Source of the DNA: Arthrobacter frigidicola
GTDB lineage: Bacteria > Actinomycetota > Actinomycetes > Actinomycetales > Micrococcaceae
Length of the DNA stretch: 64,000 nt
Reading direction: 5' to 3'
NCBI GenBank assembly: GCA_003602285.1
Contig: QZVU01000010.1
Location: 51,679-115,678, forward strand
A model generated the notes under the pieces. That model did not search any database, was not told the DNA's origin, and was given only the letters and a program-made list of their open reading frames with translations. Shown here one piece after another: positions 27,542 to 37,705 of the stretch. The position numbers were made by a program, and so were the translations under genes. Position 1 is the stretch's first letter. The number at the start of each line of letters is the position of its first letter.

Positions 27542-28363
27542 TTACTTGCTGACGTCGGCGCCGAAGTACTTCGTCGAAATCTCGGCAAGGGTACCATCGG
27601 CCCGCAGCTCGTCGAGGGCGTCGTTGACGGCCTCGACGAGGTCTTCGCTGCCCTTCTTGAAGGCCACGGCGCTCTCCGAGGTGTCCTCGGTCTCCGCGGC
27701 GATCTTGATGGAGTCATCCTTCTCGGTGTTCTGGTAGTCGAGGTAGGTCAGCTCGTCGTTGATCGTCGCGTCGACCCGGCCCTGCTGGAGGAGGGAGACC
27801 GACTGGGCCCACCCCTCGACGGCCTCGACCTCGGCGCCGGCCTCCTTGGCCATCTCGTACCAGTTGCTCGTGAGCGACTGGGCGGTGCGCTTGCCCTTCA
27901 GGTCCTCGAAGGAGGTGATCTCGTTGTTGTCGGCGCTGGTGACGATCACGCCGTTGCTGACGGTGTAGGGATCGGAGAAGTCGTACTTCGCGGTGCGCTC
28001 GTCGGTGATCGAGACCTGGTTGGCGACCGCGTCGAAGCGGCCCGCCTCGAGCCCGGCGAAGATCGCGTCCCACTGGGTCTCCTCGAACTCGACCTCGACG
28101 CCGAGCTTCTCCCCGACGGCGGTGATCACCTCGACGTCGTACCCGGTGAGGTCGCCGTTGCCTTCTTCGTGAAAGCTGAAGGGCTTGTAGGTGCCCTCGG
28201 TGCCGACGGTGAGAACGCCGGCTTCCTGGATTTCCTGGAGGGTCGACGGCGCCGCCTCGGTGGCTCCGCCGCCTGCTCCTCCGGAGTCGGACGAAGCCGA
28301 GCACCCGGTGACGGCAAGGGCCAGCGCTGCGGCGGTGCCGAGGACGGACAGACGGAAGGTCAT
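27542..28363 (-). CDS. Amino acid ABC transporter substrate-binding lipoprotein
   Basis: 273 residues from ATG 28363. Signal peptide with lipobox (LALAVTGC), a short Ser/Gly linker, then a periplasmic-binding-fold family 3 domain with VLTVGTEGTYKPFSFHEEGNG, DLTGYDVEVITAVGEKLGV, FEETQWDAIFAGLEAGRFD and a C-terminal half typical of cystine/glutamine-type binding proteins. It captures the ligand outside the membrane for the following permease and ATPase. It diverges from an ABC exporter gene across 240 bases that should hold both promoters. Confidence 0.95.
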   Translation of the reverse strand: MTFRLSVLGTAAALALAVTGCSASSDSGGAGGGATEAAPSTLQEIQEAGVLTVGTEGTYKPFSFHEEGNGDLTGYDVEVITAVGEKLGVEVEFEETQWDAIFAGLEAGRFDAVANQVSITDERTAKYDFSDPYTVSNGVIVTSADNNEITSFEDLKGKRTAQSLTSNWYEMAKEAGAEVEAVEGWAQSVSLLQQGRVDATINDELTYLDYQNTEKDDSIKIAAETEDTSESAVAFKKGSEDLVEAVNDALDELRADGTLAEISTKYFGADVSK

Positions 28364-28603
28364 GATGAGGTCCTTAAGTTCTTTGGGGGGTGTCTGCGGG
28401 CGGCGCGGTGAACCGCCTTCTACAATGTGCAACAACACTGAACCCTGTCATTGTTCCGCGGCGGTGGCGACCCAGTGTGACGCCAGATGTCGAACTTTCC
28501 CGCAGACCCTTGAAAACCCGTTCCAAATTGTGCCTTGGGCTTACTCCGGGAGCCGGGCAGCCCGAGCGCCTAAGCTTGGAGAGGCTGAACGGAAGGCACC
28601 TGC

Positions 28604-30523
28604 ATGAGCATGGAAGGCGCGGCGTGGAGTTCCCTCTACCGGATCTCCACCGCCAAGGACCGCACGAACAAATTCTCGAAGGAAACGCTGAAGCGCATCG
28701 TCGCGTTCGCGGTGCCCTACCGGGTGAAGCTCACGCTCTTCATCCTGTTGTCGGTGGCCGCCGCGTTCCTCGCCGTCGCAACCCCGGTGCTCGCCGGGCA
28801 GGTCGTCGACGTCATTGTCGCCCGCGGCTCGACGCAGACGGTGATCTGGCTCGCCGTCGTCATCGCCCTGGTCGCGGTGGCGGACGCCGCCGTCAGCTTG
28901 GCCACCCGCTGGTACTCGGCGAACATCGGCGAGGGTGTGATCCTCGACCTGCGCACCGCCGTGTTCAACCACGTGCAGAAGATGCCGATCGCCTTCTTCA
29001 CCCGCACCCGTACCGGCGCCTTGGTGAGCCGCCTCAACAACGACGTCATCGGCGCCCAGCAGGCCTTCAGCGGAACCCTCTCCGGCGTGGTCAGCAACAC
29101 GGTGGCGCTGGCCCTGACCCTGATCGTCATGCTGAGCACCTCCTGGCTGGTGACCGTCCTTGCCATTGTGATGCTCCCGCTGTTCCTGGTGCCGGCGCGG
29201 CGCATGGGCGGAAAACTTGCGGCGCTGCGGCGTGAGGCGGCCGACCACAACTCGGCGATGAGCACCCAGATGACCGAGCGGTTCTCCGCACCCGGCGCCA
29301 CCCTGGTGAAGCTGTTCGGCCGGCCCGACGCCGAGTCTGAGGAATTCCGGGTCCGCGCCGCCCGCGTCCGGGATATCGGCGTGCGCATGGCCATGCTCCA
29401 GTTCATCTTCTTCACCGCGCTGATGCTGGTCTCGGCCCTCGCCCTGGCGCTCGTCTACGGCCTCGGCGGAACCCTCGCCCTCGGCGGGCAGCTCGAGACC
29501 GGCGAGGTGGTGACCCTCGCCCTGCTGCTCACGCGGTTGTACGCGCCGCTGACGTCCCTCGCGAACGCGCGGGTCGAGATCATGAGCGCCCTGGTCAGCT
29601 TCGAGCGGGTCTTTGAGATTCTCGATTTGAAGCCGCTGATCCAGGAAAAGCCCGACGCCCGCCAGGTGCCGCCCGGTCCCGTCACCATCGAGTTCGACGA
29701 CGTCCGCTTCGCCTACCCGTCGGCCGATAAGGTGTCCCTCGCCTCACTGGAGGAAGTCTCCACCCTGGACACCCGGGGAGGCGAGGAAGTGCTCCACGGC
29801 ATCTCCTTCACCATCCAGCCGGGGCAGACCGTTGCGCTGGTGGGTACCTCCGGCGCCGGGAAGTCGACCATCGCGCAGCTGCTGGCGCGCCTCTATGACG
29901 TCGACAGCGGCGCGGTGCGCCTGGCTGGGGCCGACGTCCGCGACCTCACCTTCGCCTCGATGCGCTCCACCCTGGGCATGGTGACCCAGGACGGGCACCT
30001 CTTCCACGAGACCATCCGGTCGAATTTGCTCCTCGCACGCCCCGAGGCGACCGAGGAGGATATCTGGGACGCCGTCCGCCGCGCCCGCCTGGAGCCGCTG
30101 CTGCGCTCGCTTCCGGACCAGCTCGACACCATGGTCGGTGAGCGCGGCTACCGGCTCTCCGGCGGGGAGCGCCAGCGCATGACCATCGCCCGGCTGCTGC
30201 TGGCCCAGCCGCGTGTGGTCATCCTCGACGAGGCGACGGCGGCGCTCGACTCCACCTCGGAGGCCGCCGTGCAGGCCGCCCTGACCGAGGCGCTTGAGGG
30301 GCGGACCGCCATGGTGATCGCGCACCGGCTCTCGACGATCCGCAGCGCAGACCTGATCCTCGTCGTGGAGGACGGCCGGATCGCCGAACGCGGCACCCAC
30401 GAGGAACTGCTGGAGCGCGGAGGCCGCTACGCGGAGCTGCACCGGACGCAGTTCGCGGTGCAGAAGAATGCCGCGCCGGACGAGGACCCCGAAGTGCTCA
30501 GCGGGGCGCCTGCCACGCCGTAA
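28604..30523 (+). CDS. ABC exporter, fused permease and ATPase (MsbA/LmrA type)
   Basis: 639 residues. An N-terminal six-helix transmembrane domain (about 30 to 330), then an ATPase domain with Walker A GTSGAGKSTIAQLL, signature LSGGERQRMTIARLL, Walker B VVILDEATAALDS and H-loop VIAHRLST. There is a small insertion (SLASLEEVSTLDTRGGEEV) before the ATPase core. Half-transporter, expected to homodimerise; cargo could be lipid, peptide or drug. Its 3' end overlaps the end of the converging Nudix gene by 26 bases. Confidence 0.94.
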   Translation: MSMEGAAWSSLYRISTAKDRTNKFSKETLKRIVAFAVPYRVKLTLFILLSVAAAFLAVATPVLAGQVVDVIVARGSTQTVIWLAVVIALVAVADAAVSLATRWYSANIGEGVILDLRTAVFNHVQKMPIAFFTRTRTGALVSRLNNDVIGAQQAFSGTLSGVVSNTVALALTLIVMLSTSWLVTVLAIVMLPLFLVPARRMGGKLAALRREAADHNSAMSTQMTERFSAPGATLVKLFGRPDAESEEFRVRAARVRDIGVRMAMLQFIFFTALMLVSALALALVYGLGGTLALGGQLETGEVVTLALLLTRLYAPLTSLANARVEIMSALVSFERVFEILDLKPLIQEKPDARQVPPGPVTIEFDDVRFAYPSADKVSLASLEEVSTLDTRGGEEVLHGISFTIQPGQTVALVGTSGAGKSTIAQLLARLYDVDSGAVRLAGADVRDLTFASMRSTLGMVTQDGHLFHETIRSNLLLARPEATEEDIWDAVRRARLEPLLRSLPDQLDTMVGERGYRLSGGERQRMTIARLLLAQPRVVILDEATAALDSTSEAAVQAALTEALEGRTAMVIAHRLSTIRSADLILVVEDGRIAERGTHEELLERGGRYAELHRTQFAVQKNAAPDEDPEVLSGAPATP

Positions 30524-30935
30524 CCTCCGGCGGAGGCAGGGCGCCCAGCGTGGGGACGACGAACTCGGTCAGCAACGGGGCGAGGTCGGTCCGGCGCCCG
30601 GCCGCCGCCAGGTCGAGCCAGCCGATCTCCTCGATCTCCGCCGCAGGGACCGGGGTGCCTTCCAGTGGGCACAGGAACACTGTGGCGTCGATGAAGGTGT
30701 CCGGCTCGTTGGCGGCGGGTCCGTACCAGCGGCCGAGCAGTTGAAGCAGGGCGGCCGGCACGGCCAGGCCCAGTTCCTCCTCGAGCTCGCGCACTGCGGC
30801 GGCTGCCGCGCTCTCGCAGGGCTCGAGCTTGCCCCCGGGCTGCATGAACAGATTGGTGCCGCGCTTGCGGACGAGCAGGAGCCGCCCGGCGTCGTCGAGC
30901 AGGCACAGGGCGGCGATGGAGAGTACCTGGGTCAT
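30498..30935 (-). CDS. Nudix hydrolase
   Basis: 145 residues. The Nudix box fits GX5EX7REUXEEXGU exactly: GKLEPCESAAAAAVRELEEE followed by LGL. The segment LLLVRKRGTNLFMQPGGK is like ADP-ribose and 8-oxo-dGTP type Nudix proteins, but substrate is uncertain. The last eight codons overlap the 3' end of the ABC exporter gene on the other strand. Confidence 0.92.
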   Translation of the reverse strand: MTQVLSIAALCLLDDAGRLLLVRKRGTNLFMQPGGKLEPCESAAAAAVRELEEELGLAVPAALLQLLGRWYGPAANEPDTFIDATVFLCPLEGTPVPAAEIEEIGWLDLAAAGRRTDLAPLLTEFVVPTLGALPPPEVTAWQAPR

Positions 30936-30980
30936 GGCCGCCTCGGGGATCCGGGCAGGGATGCCCCTTTTTACTCGAAG

Positions 30981-31054
30981 TGCCCCTGGCCGGAATCGAA
31001 CCGACGACCTTCCCTTTAGGAGAGGGACGCTCTATCCTACTGAGCTACAGAGGC
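30981..31054 (-). tRNA. tRNA-Arg (anticodon CCT)
   Basis: A full cloverleaf can be drawn. The acceptor stem is GCCTCTG/CAGGGGC (one T-G pair) with discriminator A. The D arm holds AGCTCAGTAGGATAGAGC, and the anticodon stem is TCCCT/AGGGA with loop CTCCTAA, anticodon CCT at 31018 to 31020. The T arm has GGTTCGATTCC. 74 bases without an encoded CCA. It decodes AGG. Confidence 0.97.
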
Positions 31055-31237
31055 CTGCCGGGGCGGAGCGCACGCACCGTCCCCGAGCGCTCCTAGCTTA
31101 CCTGCTTCGGCGGGGCTGTCGAAGCGCGCCGTCTCGGGCGGAGGCGCCCGAGTACGGCTCCCCCGACCCAAGGGATGCAGAAACCGGTCGGCCCTCCGAT
31201 CCCCTTTGGATACGTTATTTCTTCGTAACACGCTGTA

Positions 31238-31253
31238 TGTGATTGCGGTCACG
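31238..31253. promoter_or_regulatory. CRP/GlxR-like site upstream of the symporter
   Basis: TGTGATTGCGGTCACG matches the CRP/GlxR pattern TGTGA-N6-TCACA in nine of ten positions. It lies 25 bases before the chosen start codon, so binding would probably block transcription or early translation. Confidence 0.45.
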
Positions 31254-31277
31254 TCCTTTTCGGGGTTCATTGGATGG

Positions 31278-32840
31278 ATGCAAATTTCCCAGGCACTACC
31301 CCATGCCGTAGCCGAGGACGTAGGGTGGCTCGCCGCCATCGACGACGCGATCAACGCGGCCTTCGAGCCGATCGCCACCGTCTTCTCCTCAATCGTCTTC
31401 TTCCCGATCACTATCGGCGAGGTGAGCTTTCCCGCCGTGGTGGCCTGGCTCATCGCCGCCGGTGTCATCTTCACCATCTACTTCGGCTTCATCCAGTTCC
31501 GGGGACTGAAGGTCGCGACCGAGGTGATCCGGGGCAAGTACTCGGTCAAGGACGACCCCGGAGAGGTCCCCCATTTCCAGGCGCTGACCTCCGCGCTGTC
31601 GGGAACCGTCGGCCTGGGCAATATCGCTGGTGTCGGCGCTGCAATGGCCCTCGGTGGCCCCGGTGCCACCTTCTGGATGATCCTCGCCGGACTGCTCGGC
31701 ATGGCCAGCAAGTTCGCCGAGTGCACCCTAGGCGTGAAGTACCGTGAGGTCCACGAGGACGGCACGGTCAGCGGCGGTCCGTTCAAATACCTCCCCATCG
31801 CCTTCAGCAAGCTCGGCAGGGTCCCCGCGAAAATCCTGACCGGGATCTTCGCCGTCGCCATCCTCATCTTCGGCATCGCCGGCGGCAACATGTTCCAGGC
31901 CAACCAGACCTTCGCCCAGGTGCAGAACGTCACCGGCGGTGAGGACGGATTCTTCGGCAGCGCTGGATCCGCCCTGATTTTCGGTGTCGTCCTGGCCGTC
32001 TTGGTCGCCGCCGTCATCCTCGGCGGGATCAAGTCGATCGGCGCCACCACCAGCAAACTCGTCCCCGCCATGGGATTCATCTACGTGGCGTCCTGCCTGC
32101 TCGTGATCTTCGTGAATATCGGCCAGGTCCCCGCCGCCTTCGGCGCGATCATCGCGGGCGCCTTCAACCCCTCCGGCATTGCCGGCGGCATCGTAGGCGT
32201 CATGATCGTCGGATTCCAGCGTGCCGCCTTCTCCAATGAGGCAGGGCTCGGCTCCGCGGCGATCGCCCATTCCGCGGTCAAGACCCGCCGCCCCGTCAGT
32301 GAAGGTTTCGTCGCCCTCTTCGAGCCGCTCGTCGACACGGTGATCATCTGCACCATGACCGCGCTCGCCATCATCATCGCTGGCGCACCGAGCCTCCAGG
32401 CCGGTATCGACCAGGTCCAGGCCGGTGACGGCCCGCCCGACGGCGTGACGCTGACCTCCGATGCGTTTGAGACGGTGCTCCCATGGTTCCCGATCGTCCT
32501 GGCCATCGCCGTGGCGCTCTTCGCCTACTCGACGCTCATCACCTGGTCCTACTACGGGCTGAAGGCCTGGGAGTTCCTCTTCGGCCGCGGCAAGGTCTCG
32601 GAGGTCCTCTATAAGGTCATCTTCCTGTTCTTCACCGTGGCCGGCTGCGTGCTGACCTTCAGTCAGGTCATCAGCTTCGCCGACGCCGCGCTGTTCGTCT
32701 GCGCCTTCGTGAACCTGCTCGGGGTGTACCTGCTGCTGCCGGTCATCAAGCGCGAGATGAAGGATTACCTCGCCGACCGCAGGAGCGGCAAGCTTGCGGA
32801 GCTCGGCATCGAACCGGAAGACTCGCGAAGCCTCAAGTAG
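31278..32840 (+). CDS. Sodium:alanine/glycine symporter (AGCS family)
   Basis: 520 residues from ATG 31278, with about eleven membrane segments. Family signatures include FQALTSALSGTVGLGNIAGV, GGPGATFWMILAGLLGMASKF, AECTLGVKYRE and FQRAAFSNEAGLGSAAIAHSA. AGCS proteins take up D/L-alanine or glycine with sodium. The open frame extends to TTG 31206, but that extension covers a CRP-like palindrome and does not resemble the family, so the later ATG is preferred; this choice is uncertain. A strong terminator follows the gene. Confidence 0.92.
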   Translation: MQISQALPHAVAEDVGWLAAIDDAINAAFEPIATVFSSIVFFPITIGEVSFPAVVAWLIAAGVIFTIYFGFIQFRGLKVATEVIRGKYSVKDDPGEVPHFQALTSALSGTVGLGNIAGVGAAMALGGPGATFWMILAGLLGMASKFAECTLGVKYREVHEDGTVSGGPFKYLPIAFSKLGRVPAKILTGIFAVAILIFGIAGGNMFQANQTFAQVQNVTGGEDGFFGSAGSALIFGVVLAVLVAAVILGGIKSIGATTSKLVPAMGFIYVASCLLVIFVNIGQVPAAFGAIIAGAFNPSGIAGGIVGVMIVGFQRAAFSNEAGLGSAAIAHSAVKTRRPVSEGFVALFEPLVDTVIICTMTALAIIIAGAPSLQAGIDQVQAGDGPPDGVTLTSDAFETVLPWFPIVLAIAVALFAYSTLITWSYYGLKAWEFLFGRGKVSEVLYKVIFLFFTVAGCVLTFSQVISFADAALFVCAFVNLLGVYLLLPVIKREMKDYLADRRSGKLAELGIEPEDSRSLK

Positions 32841-32884
32841 CATTTCCGTCCGGTCCTGCGGCCGGGACGGCTTCCCCGACCCCA

Positions 32885-32920
32885 AGCGCCCGCCGGCGGA
32901 AATCCGCCGGCGGGCGCTTT
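32885..32920 (+). terminator. Intrinsic terminator of the AGCS symporter gene
   Basis: A perfect 16-bp stem AGCGCCCGCCGGCGGA / TCCGCCGGCGGGCGCT with an AA loop, followed by TTCCTGT. Confidence 0.88.
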
Positions 32921-32983
32921 CCTGTCCGCCGAAAGCATGCCGGGCAGTGCGTGTCAGCCCCACCGCCTAGACTGGTGGGCACC

Positions 32984-35434
32984 ATGGATATGCTTTTCGA
33001 CCCGTACCCCGCACCCAAGAACCCAGGTTCGAAACAGCCCCGGGGCGGGCAGCTCTCCGCATCGTCCGATCCGGCACTGGCACATAGCCCCGTCTCCGCA
33101 CGCCCCAGCGAGGAGCGCGCCCGCGAACTCCTTGAGGGGCTGAACCCGCAGCAGGAGGAAGCGGTCCGCCACAGCGGCTCCCCGCTGCTCATCGTGGCCG
33201 GCGCCGGCTCGGGCAAGACCCGCGTGCTCAGCCACCGCATCGCCCACCTGCTGGCCACCGGGCGGGCGCGGCCGGGGGAGATCCTCGCCATCACCTTCAC
33301 CAACAAGGCGGCGGCCGAGATGCGCGAGCGCATCGAGGCACTGATCGGGGACGTCGCCCAGCGCATGTGGATCTCCACCTTCCACTCCTCCTGCGTGCGC
33401 ATCCTGCGCCGGGAGGCCGCGAGCGTCGGACTCAACTCCAACTTCTCCATCTACGACTCGGCCGACACCCTGAGGCTGATCACCCTCACCGCGAAGGGCC
33501 TCGACCTGGACCCGAAGCGGTTCGCGCCCAAGGCCATCCAGCACAAGATCTCCGCCCTGAAGAACGAGCTGATCGACGAGGAGGCCTACGCCGACGCTGC
33601 CGATCCCTCCGATCCGTTCGAGACCGCCGTCGCCGAGGTCTATAAGGGCTACGCCCAGCGCATGCGCTCGGCCAACGCCATGGACTTCGATGACCTGATC
33701 GCCCAGACGGTCTACATGTTCCGCGCCTTCCCCGGGGTGGCCGACTACTACCGCCGCCGGTTCCGCCACGTCCTCGTCGACGAATACCAGGACACCAACC
33801 ACGCCCAGTACGCCCTGGTCCGGGAGATTGTCGGGGTGCCGGGGGAGACCACCGACGACCCCGCCGAACTCACCGTCGTCGGCGACTCCGACCAGTCGAT
33901 CTATGCCTTCCGCGGCGCCGACGTCCGGAACATCGTCGAATTCGAGAACGACTACACGAATGCCCGGACCATCCTGCTCGAGCAGAACTACCGGTCGACC
34001 CAGACCATCCTGAGCGCGGCCAACGCCGTGATCTCCCGCAACCCCAACCGGCCCGAGAAGCGGCTGTGGACGGCCGAGGGCAACGGCGAAAAGATCGTCG
34101 GCTATGTGGGGGAGAACGAACACGAGGAAGCCCGGTTCATCGCCGACGAGATCGACCGTCTCCAGGACGAGGAGAACCTGCGCCCCGGAGACGTTGCAGT
34201 GTTCTACCGCACCAACGCCCAGTCGCGCTCCATCGAGGAGATCCTGCTGCGGGTCGGCCTGCCCTACAAGGTGGTGGGCGGCACCCGCTTCTACGAGCGC
34301 AAGGAGATCAAGGACGCGCTCGCCTATCTGCGGGTCCTGGTGAACCAGGACGACGTCGTCAACCTGCGCCGGATCCTCAACGAGCCCAAGCGGGGCATTG
34401 GGGACCGGGCCGAGTACGCGGTGGCCGCGCTCAGTGAGCGGCACCGCATCAGCTTCATGGAGGCGCTGCGGCGGGCTCACGAGGCGCCGGGGATGGCCAC
34501 CCGGTCGGTGAATGCCGTGACAGGCTTCGTCAAGCTCATCGACGACCTCGCCGAGGTCGCGGAGGGCTCGGGCGCCGCGGCGGCGCTCGAGGCGGTCCTT
34601 GAGCAGACCGGGTACCTCGAACAGCTGCGCACCAGCAACGACCCCCAGGACGAGTCCCGCGTCGAGAACCTCGCCGAGCTCGTCGCTGTCGTGCGCGAAT
34701 ACGAGCGCGACAATCCTGAGGGAACCCTCGGGGACTTCCTCGAACAGGTCTCCCTCGTCGCCGACGCGGATTCGATCCCCGACGCACCGGAGGGCTCAGC
34801 CGAGGAGGTCGAGCAGGCCGTCGCGGAGGCGCGGCGCCAGGGCGTTGTGACCCTGATGACCCTCCACACGGCGAAGGGCCTCGAGTTCCCGGTGGTCTTC
34901 CTCACCGGCATGGAACAGGGAATCTTCCCGCACCAGCGGTCGGCGACCGACCCGAAGGAACTCGCAGAGGAGCGCCGGCTCGCCTACGTCGGTCTCACCC
35001 GCGCCCGCCGCCGGCTCTACCTGACCCGCTCCGAGGTCCGCAGCATGTGGGGGCAGAGCCAGTACAACCCGGCCAGCCAGTTCGTCTCCGAGGTCCCCAA
35101 CGAGCTCATCGAGTGGAAGCGCGAAGGGGCTTCCCTGCCGGCCTGGAACGCCAGCCCGACGAGCGGCCCGCGTTTCAGCGGATCGTACTGGGGATCGGGT
35201 GCGTCCGGCGCCGGTGCGGCAACCGCCTCCCCGGCCAAGGCCATCGGGCGCGTCCAGCCTCAGAAGGAGGTCATCTCAGTGGCACCCGGAGACAAGGTCA
35301 ACCACACAACCTTCGGCAACGGGACCGTGGTGGCGGTCGAAGGAGCCGGGGATAAGACGGTGGCGAAGGTGCGCTTCGGTGAGGGCGAAAAGCGCCTCCT
35401 GCTGCGTTATGCACCGCTCACAAAGGCCGGATAA
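32984..35434 (+). CDS. pcrA: ATP-dependent DNA helicase PcrA/UvrD
   Basis: 816 residues. Superfamily 1A 3'-5' helicase used in nucleotide excision repair, replication restart and removal of RecA. Motifs: LNPQQEEAV (Q motif), Walker A VAGAGSGKTRVL, ITFTNKAAAEM, VDEYQDTNHAQY, VVGDSDQSIYAFRGA, EQNYRSTQ, VTLMTLHTAKGLEFPVVFL and YVGLTRARRRLYLT. A C-terminal Tudor-like RNA polymerase-binding domain, VAPGDKVNHTTFGNGTVV, closes the protein. The start is ATG 32984. It precedes sucCD with a 153-base gap, as in other Micrococcaceae. Confidence 0.97.
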   Translation: MDMLFDPYPAPKNPGSKQPRGGQLSASSDPALAHSPVSARPSEERARELLEGLNPQQEEAVRHSGSPLLIVAGAGSGKTRVLSHRIAHLLATGRARPGEILAITFTNKAAAEMRERIEALIGDVAQRMWISTFHSSCVRILRREAASVGLNSNFSIYDSADTLRLITLTAKGLDLDPKRFAPKAIQHKISALKNELIDEEAYADAADPSDPFETAVAEVYKGYAQRMRSANAMDFDDLIAQTVYMFRAFPGVADYYRRRFRHVLVDEYQDTNHAQYALVREIVGVPGETTDDPAELTVVGDSDQSIYAFRGADVRNIVEFENDYTNARTILLEQNYRSTQTILSAANAVISRNPNRPEKRLWTAEGNGEKIVGYVGENEHEEARFIADEIDRLQDEENLRPGDVAVFYRTNAQSRSIEEILLRVGLPYKVVGGTRFYERKEIKDALAYLRVLVNQDDVVNLRRILNEPKRGIGDRAEYAVAALSERHRISFMEALRRAHEAPGMATRSVNAVTGFVKLIDDLAEVAEGSGAAAALEAVLEQTGYLEQLRTSNDPQDESRVENLAELVAVVREYERDNPEGTLGDFLEQVSLVADADSIPDAPEGSAEEVEQAVAEARRQGVVTLMTLHTAKGLEFPVVFLTGMEQGIFPHQRSATDPKELAEERRLAYVGLTRARRRLYLTRSEVRSMWGQSQYNPASQFVSEVPNELIEWKREGASLPAWNASPTSGPRFSGSYWGSGASGAGAATASPAKAIGRVQPQKEVISVAPGDKVNHTTFGNGTVVAVEGAGDKTVAKVRFGEGEKRLLLRYAPLTKAG

Positions 35435-35587
35435 ATCCCGGTTTTCGCCTAACTTAATTCCAATTCTTTCTACAACTCATAGAAGTGTGGCCTTCCTCAC
35501 GAAACGGGTAGTCTGGAAAAGGCCCCCAGTGCCAAGGGACTAAAGTTCCCTGTGTAAACCTACTTCGACGTAGAAGGACACTAGCCC

Positions 35588-36754
35588 GTGGACCTGTTTG
35601 AATATCAGGCGCGCGATCTCTTTGAGGCACACGGAGTTCCCGTGCTCGCCGGCATCGTGGCGCACACCCCTGAAGAAGCCAAAGCAGCAGCTGAAAAAAT
35701 CGGCGGAGTTGTCGTCGTCAAAGCTCAGGTCAAGGTTGGTGGCCGCGGTAAGGCCGGCGGCGTGAAGGTGGCCAAGACTCCCGACGAAGCCCACCGCTAT
35801 GCCTCGGACATCTTGGGGATGGACATCAAGGGCCACACGGTACACACCGTCATGATCGCCCAGGGCGCGGACATCGCGGAGGAGTACTACTTCTCCGTCC
35901 TGCTCGACCGGTCGAACCGCAACTACCTCGCCATGTGCTCCGTTGAGGGCGGCATGGACATCGAACAGCTCGCCGTTGAGCGTCCCGAGGCGCTGGCCCG
36001 CGTTGCCGTTGACCCGGGCGTCGGCATCGATCAGGCCAAGGCCCAGGAGATCGTCGAGACGGCAGGGTTCGCACCGGAACTGCACGAGGGCGTCACCGCG
36101 GTGCTCCTGAAGCTGTGGGATGTGTTCGTCAAGGAAGACGCGACCCTGGTCGAGGTGAACCCCCTGGTGAAGACCGGCAACGGCGACATCCTCGCCCTCG
36201 ACGGCAAGGTCACCATCGACGAAAACGCAGACTTCCGCCACGCCGACCACGCGGCGCTCGAGGACAAGGAATCGGCCGACCCGCTCGAGGCGAAGGCCAA
36301 GGCCAACGACCTCAACTACGTCAAGCTCGACGGCGAAGTCGGCATCATCGGCAACGGCGCCGGCCTCGTGATGTCCACCCTCGACGTCGTCGCCTACGCA
36401 GGTGAATCCCACGGCAACGTGCGCCCGGCAAACTTCCTGGACATCGGCGGCGGAGCCTCCGCCGAGGTCATGGCCGCCGGCCTCGACGTCATCCTCAACG
36501 ACACCCAGGTCAAGAGCGTGTTCGTCAACGTCTTCGGCGGCATCACCGCCTGCGACGAGGTCGCCAACGGCATCGTGAAAGCCCTTGAGATCCTCGGCGA
36601 CGAAGCCAACAAGCCCCTCGTGGTCCGGCTGGACGGCAACAAGGTGGAGGAGGGCCGTGCCATCCTGCGCGGAGCCAACCACCCCCTGATCACCCTGTCC
36701 GACACCATGGACGAAGGCGCCGACAAGGCCGCCGAGCTGGCTTACGGAAAGTAA
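35588..36754 (+). CDS. sucC: Succinate-CoA ligase (ADP-forming), beta subunit
   Basis: 388 residues, full length. TCA cycle enzyme interconverting succinyl-CoA and succinate with nucleotide triphosphate formation. It begins [19 protein letters not shown], has the ATP-grasp region [19 protein letters not shown] and the C-terminal CoA-ligase domain with [12 protein letters not shown] and [19 protein letters not shown] start after GAAGGA. The 153-base upstream gap is AT-richer than its surroundings and probably holds the promoter. sucD follows after 12 bases. Confidence 0.98.
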   Translation: MDLFEYQARDLFEAHGVPVLAGIVAHTPEEAKAAAEKIGGVVVVKAQVKVGGRGKAGGVKVAKTPDEAHRYASDILGMDIKGHTVHTVMIAQGADIAEEYYFSVLLDRSNRNYLAMCSVEGGMDIEQLAVERPEALARVAVDPGVGIDQAKAQEIVETAGFAPELHEGVTAVLLKLWDVFVKEDATLVEVNPLVKTGNGDILALDGKVTIDENADFRHADHAALEDKESADPLEAKAKANDLNYVKLDGEVGIIGNGAGLVMSTLDVVAYAGESHGNVRPANFLDIGGGASAEVMAAGLDVILNDTQVKSVFVNVFGGITACDEVANGIVKALEILGDEANKPLVVRLDGNKVEEGRAILRGANHPLITLSDTMDEGADKAAELAYGK

Positions 36755-36766
36755 AGGCAACCCACC

Positions 36767-37669
36767 ATGTCTATCTACCTCAATAAAGACTCAAAGGTGA
36801 TCGTCCAGGGCATCACCGGCGGCGAAGGCACCAAGCACACCGCGCTCATGCTCGCTGCCGGCACGCAGGTCGTCGGGGGCGTCAACGCCCGCAAGGCCGG
36901 CACCACCGTGACCCACGGCGACGTCACCCTGCCCGTCTACGGCACCGTGAAGGAAGCCGTCGCCGAGACCGGCGCGGACGTCTCCATCGTGTTCGTGCCA
37001 CCGGCCTTCACCAAGGACGCCGTCGTCGAAGCGATCGAGGCCGGCCTCGGCCTGGTCGTCGTGATCACCGAAGGCGTCCCCGTGCAGGACACCGCCGCGT
37101 TCTGGGCCCTCGCCCAGTCCAAGGTCGACGCCGACGGCAAGCAGGTCACCCGCATCATCGGCCCGAACTGCCCCGGCATCATCACCCCGGGGGAGTCCCT
37201 GGTGGGCATCACCCCCGCGAACATCACCGGCAAGGGCGGTGTCGGCCTCGTCTCGAAGTCGGGCACCCTGACCTACCAGATGATGTTCGAGCTGCGTGAC
37301 CTCGGCTTCTCCACGGCCATCGGCATCGGCGGCGATCCCGTCGTCGGCACCACTCACATCGACGCCCTCGAGGCGTTCGAGGCCGACCCGGAGACCAAGG
37401 CGATCGTCATGATCGGTGAGATTGGCGGCGACGCGGAAGAGCGTGCGGCCGAGTACATCAAGGCCCACGTGACCAAGCCGGTCGTCGGCTACGTTGCAGG
37501 CTTCACCGCCCCGGAGGGCAAGACCATGGGCCACGCAGGCGCCATCGTCTCGGGCTCCGCCGGAACCGCCCAGGCGAAGAAGGAAGCCCTCGAGGCCGCC
37601 GGCGTCAAGGTCGGCAAGAGCCCGTCCGAGACCGCCCGCCTGCTTCGCGAGGTCTACGCGACGCTCTAA
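36767..37669 (+). CDS. sucD: Succinate-CoA ligase (ADP-forming), alpha subunit
   Basis: 300 residues. The CoA-binding Rossmann domain ([19 protein letters not shown]) is followed by the ligase domain. The phosphorylated active-site His is in [12 protein letters not shown]. It forms a heterodimer or heterotetramer with SucC. Immediately downstream of sucC and followed by a strong terminator, so sucCD is a two-gene operon. Confidence 0.98.
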   Translation: MSIYLNKDSKVIVQGITGGEGTKHTALMLAAGTQVVGGVNARKAGTTVTHGDVTLPVYGTVKEAVAETGADVSIVFVPPAFTKDAVVEAIEAGLGLVVVITEGVPVQDTAAFWALAQSKVDADGKQVTRIIGPNCPGIITPGESLVGITPANITGKGGVGLVSKSGTLTYQMMFELRDLGFSTAIGIGGDPVVGTTHIDALEAFEADPETKAIVMIGEIGGDAEERAAEYIKAHVTKPVVGYVAGFTAPEGKTMGHAGAIVSGSAGTAQAKKEALEAAGVKVGKSPSETARLLREVYATL

Positions 37670-37705
37670 CGGCGCCGAAGCAACACGTCGAAGCAGCACC
37701 CCAAA

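Noticed and set aside
32954-34480. A 508-codon minus-strand frame opposite pcrA
   Set aside because: Antisense shadow of PcrA helicase motifs; Gly/Val/Asp-rich composition with no family character.
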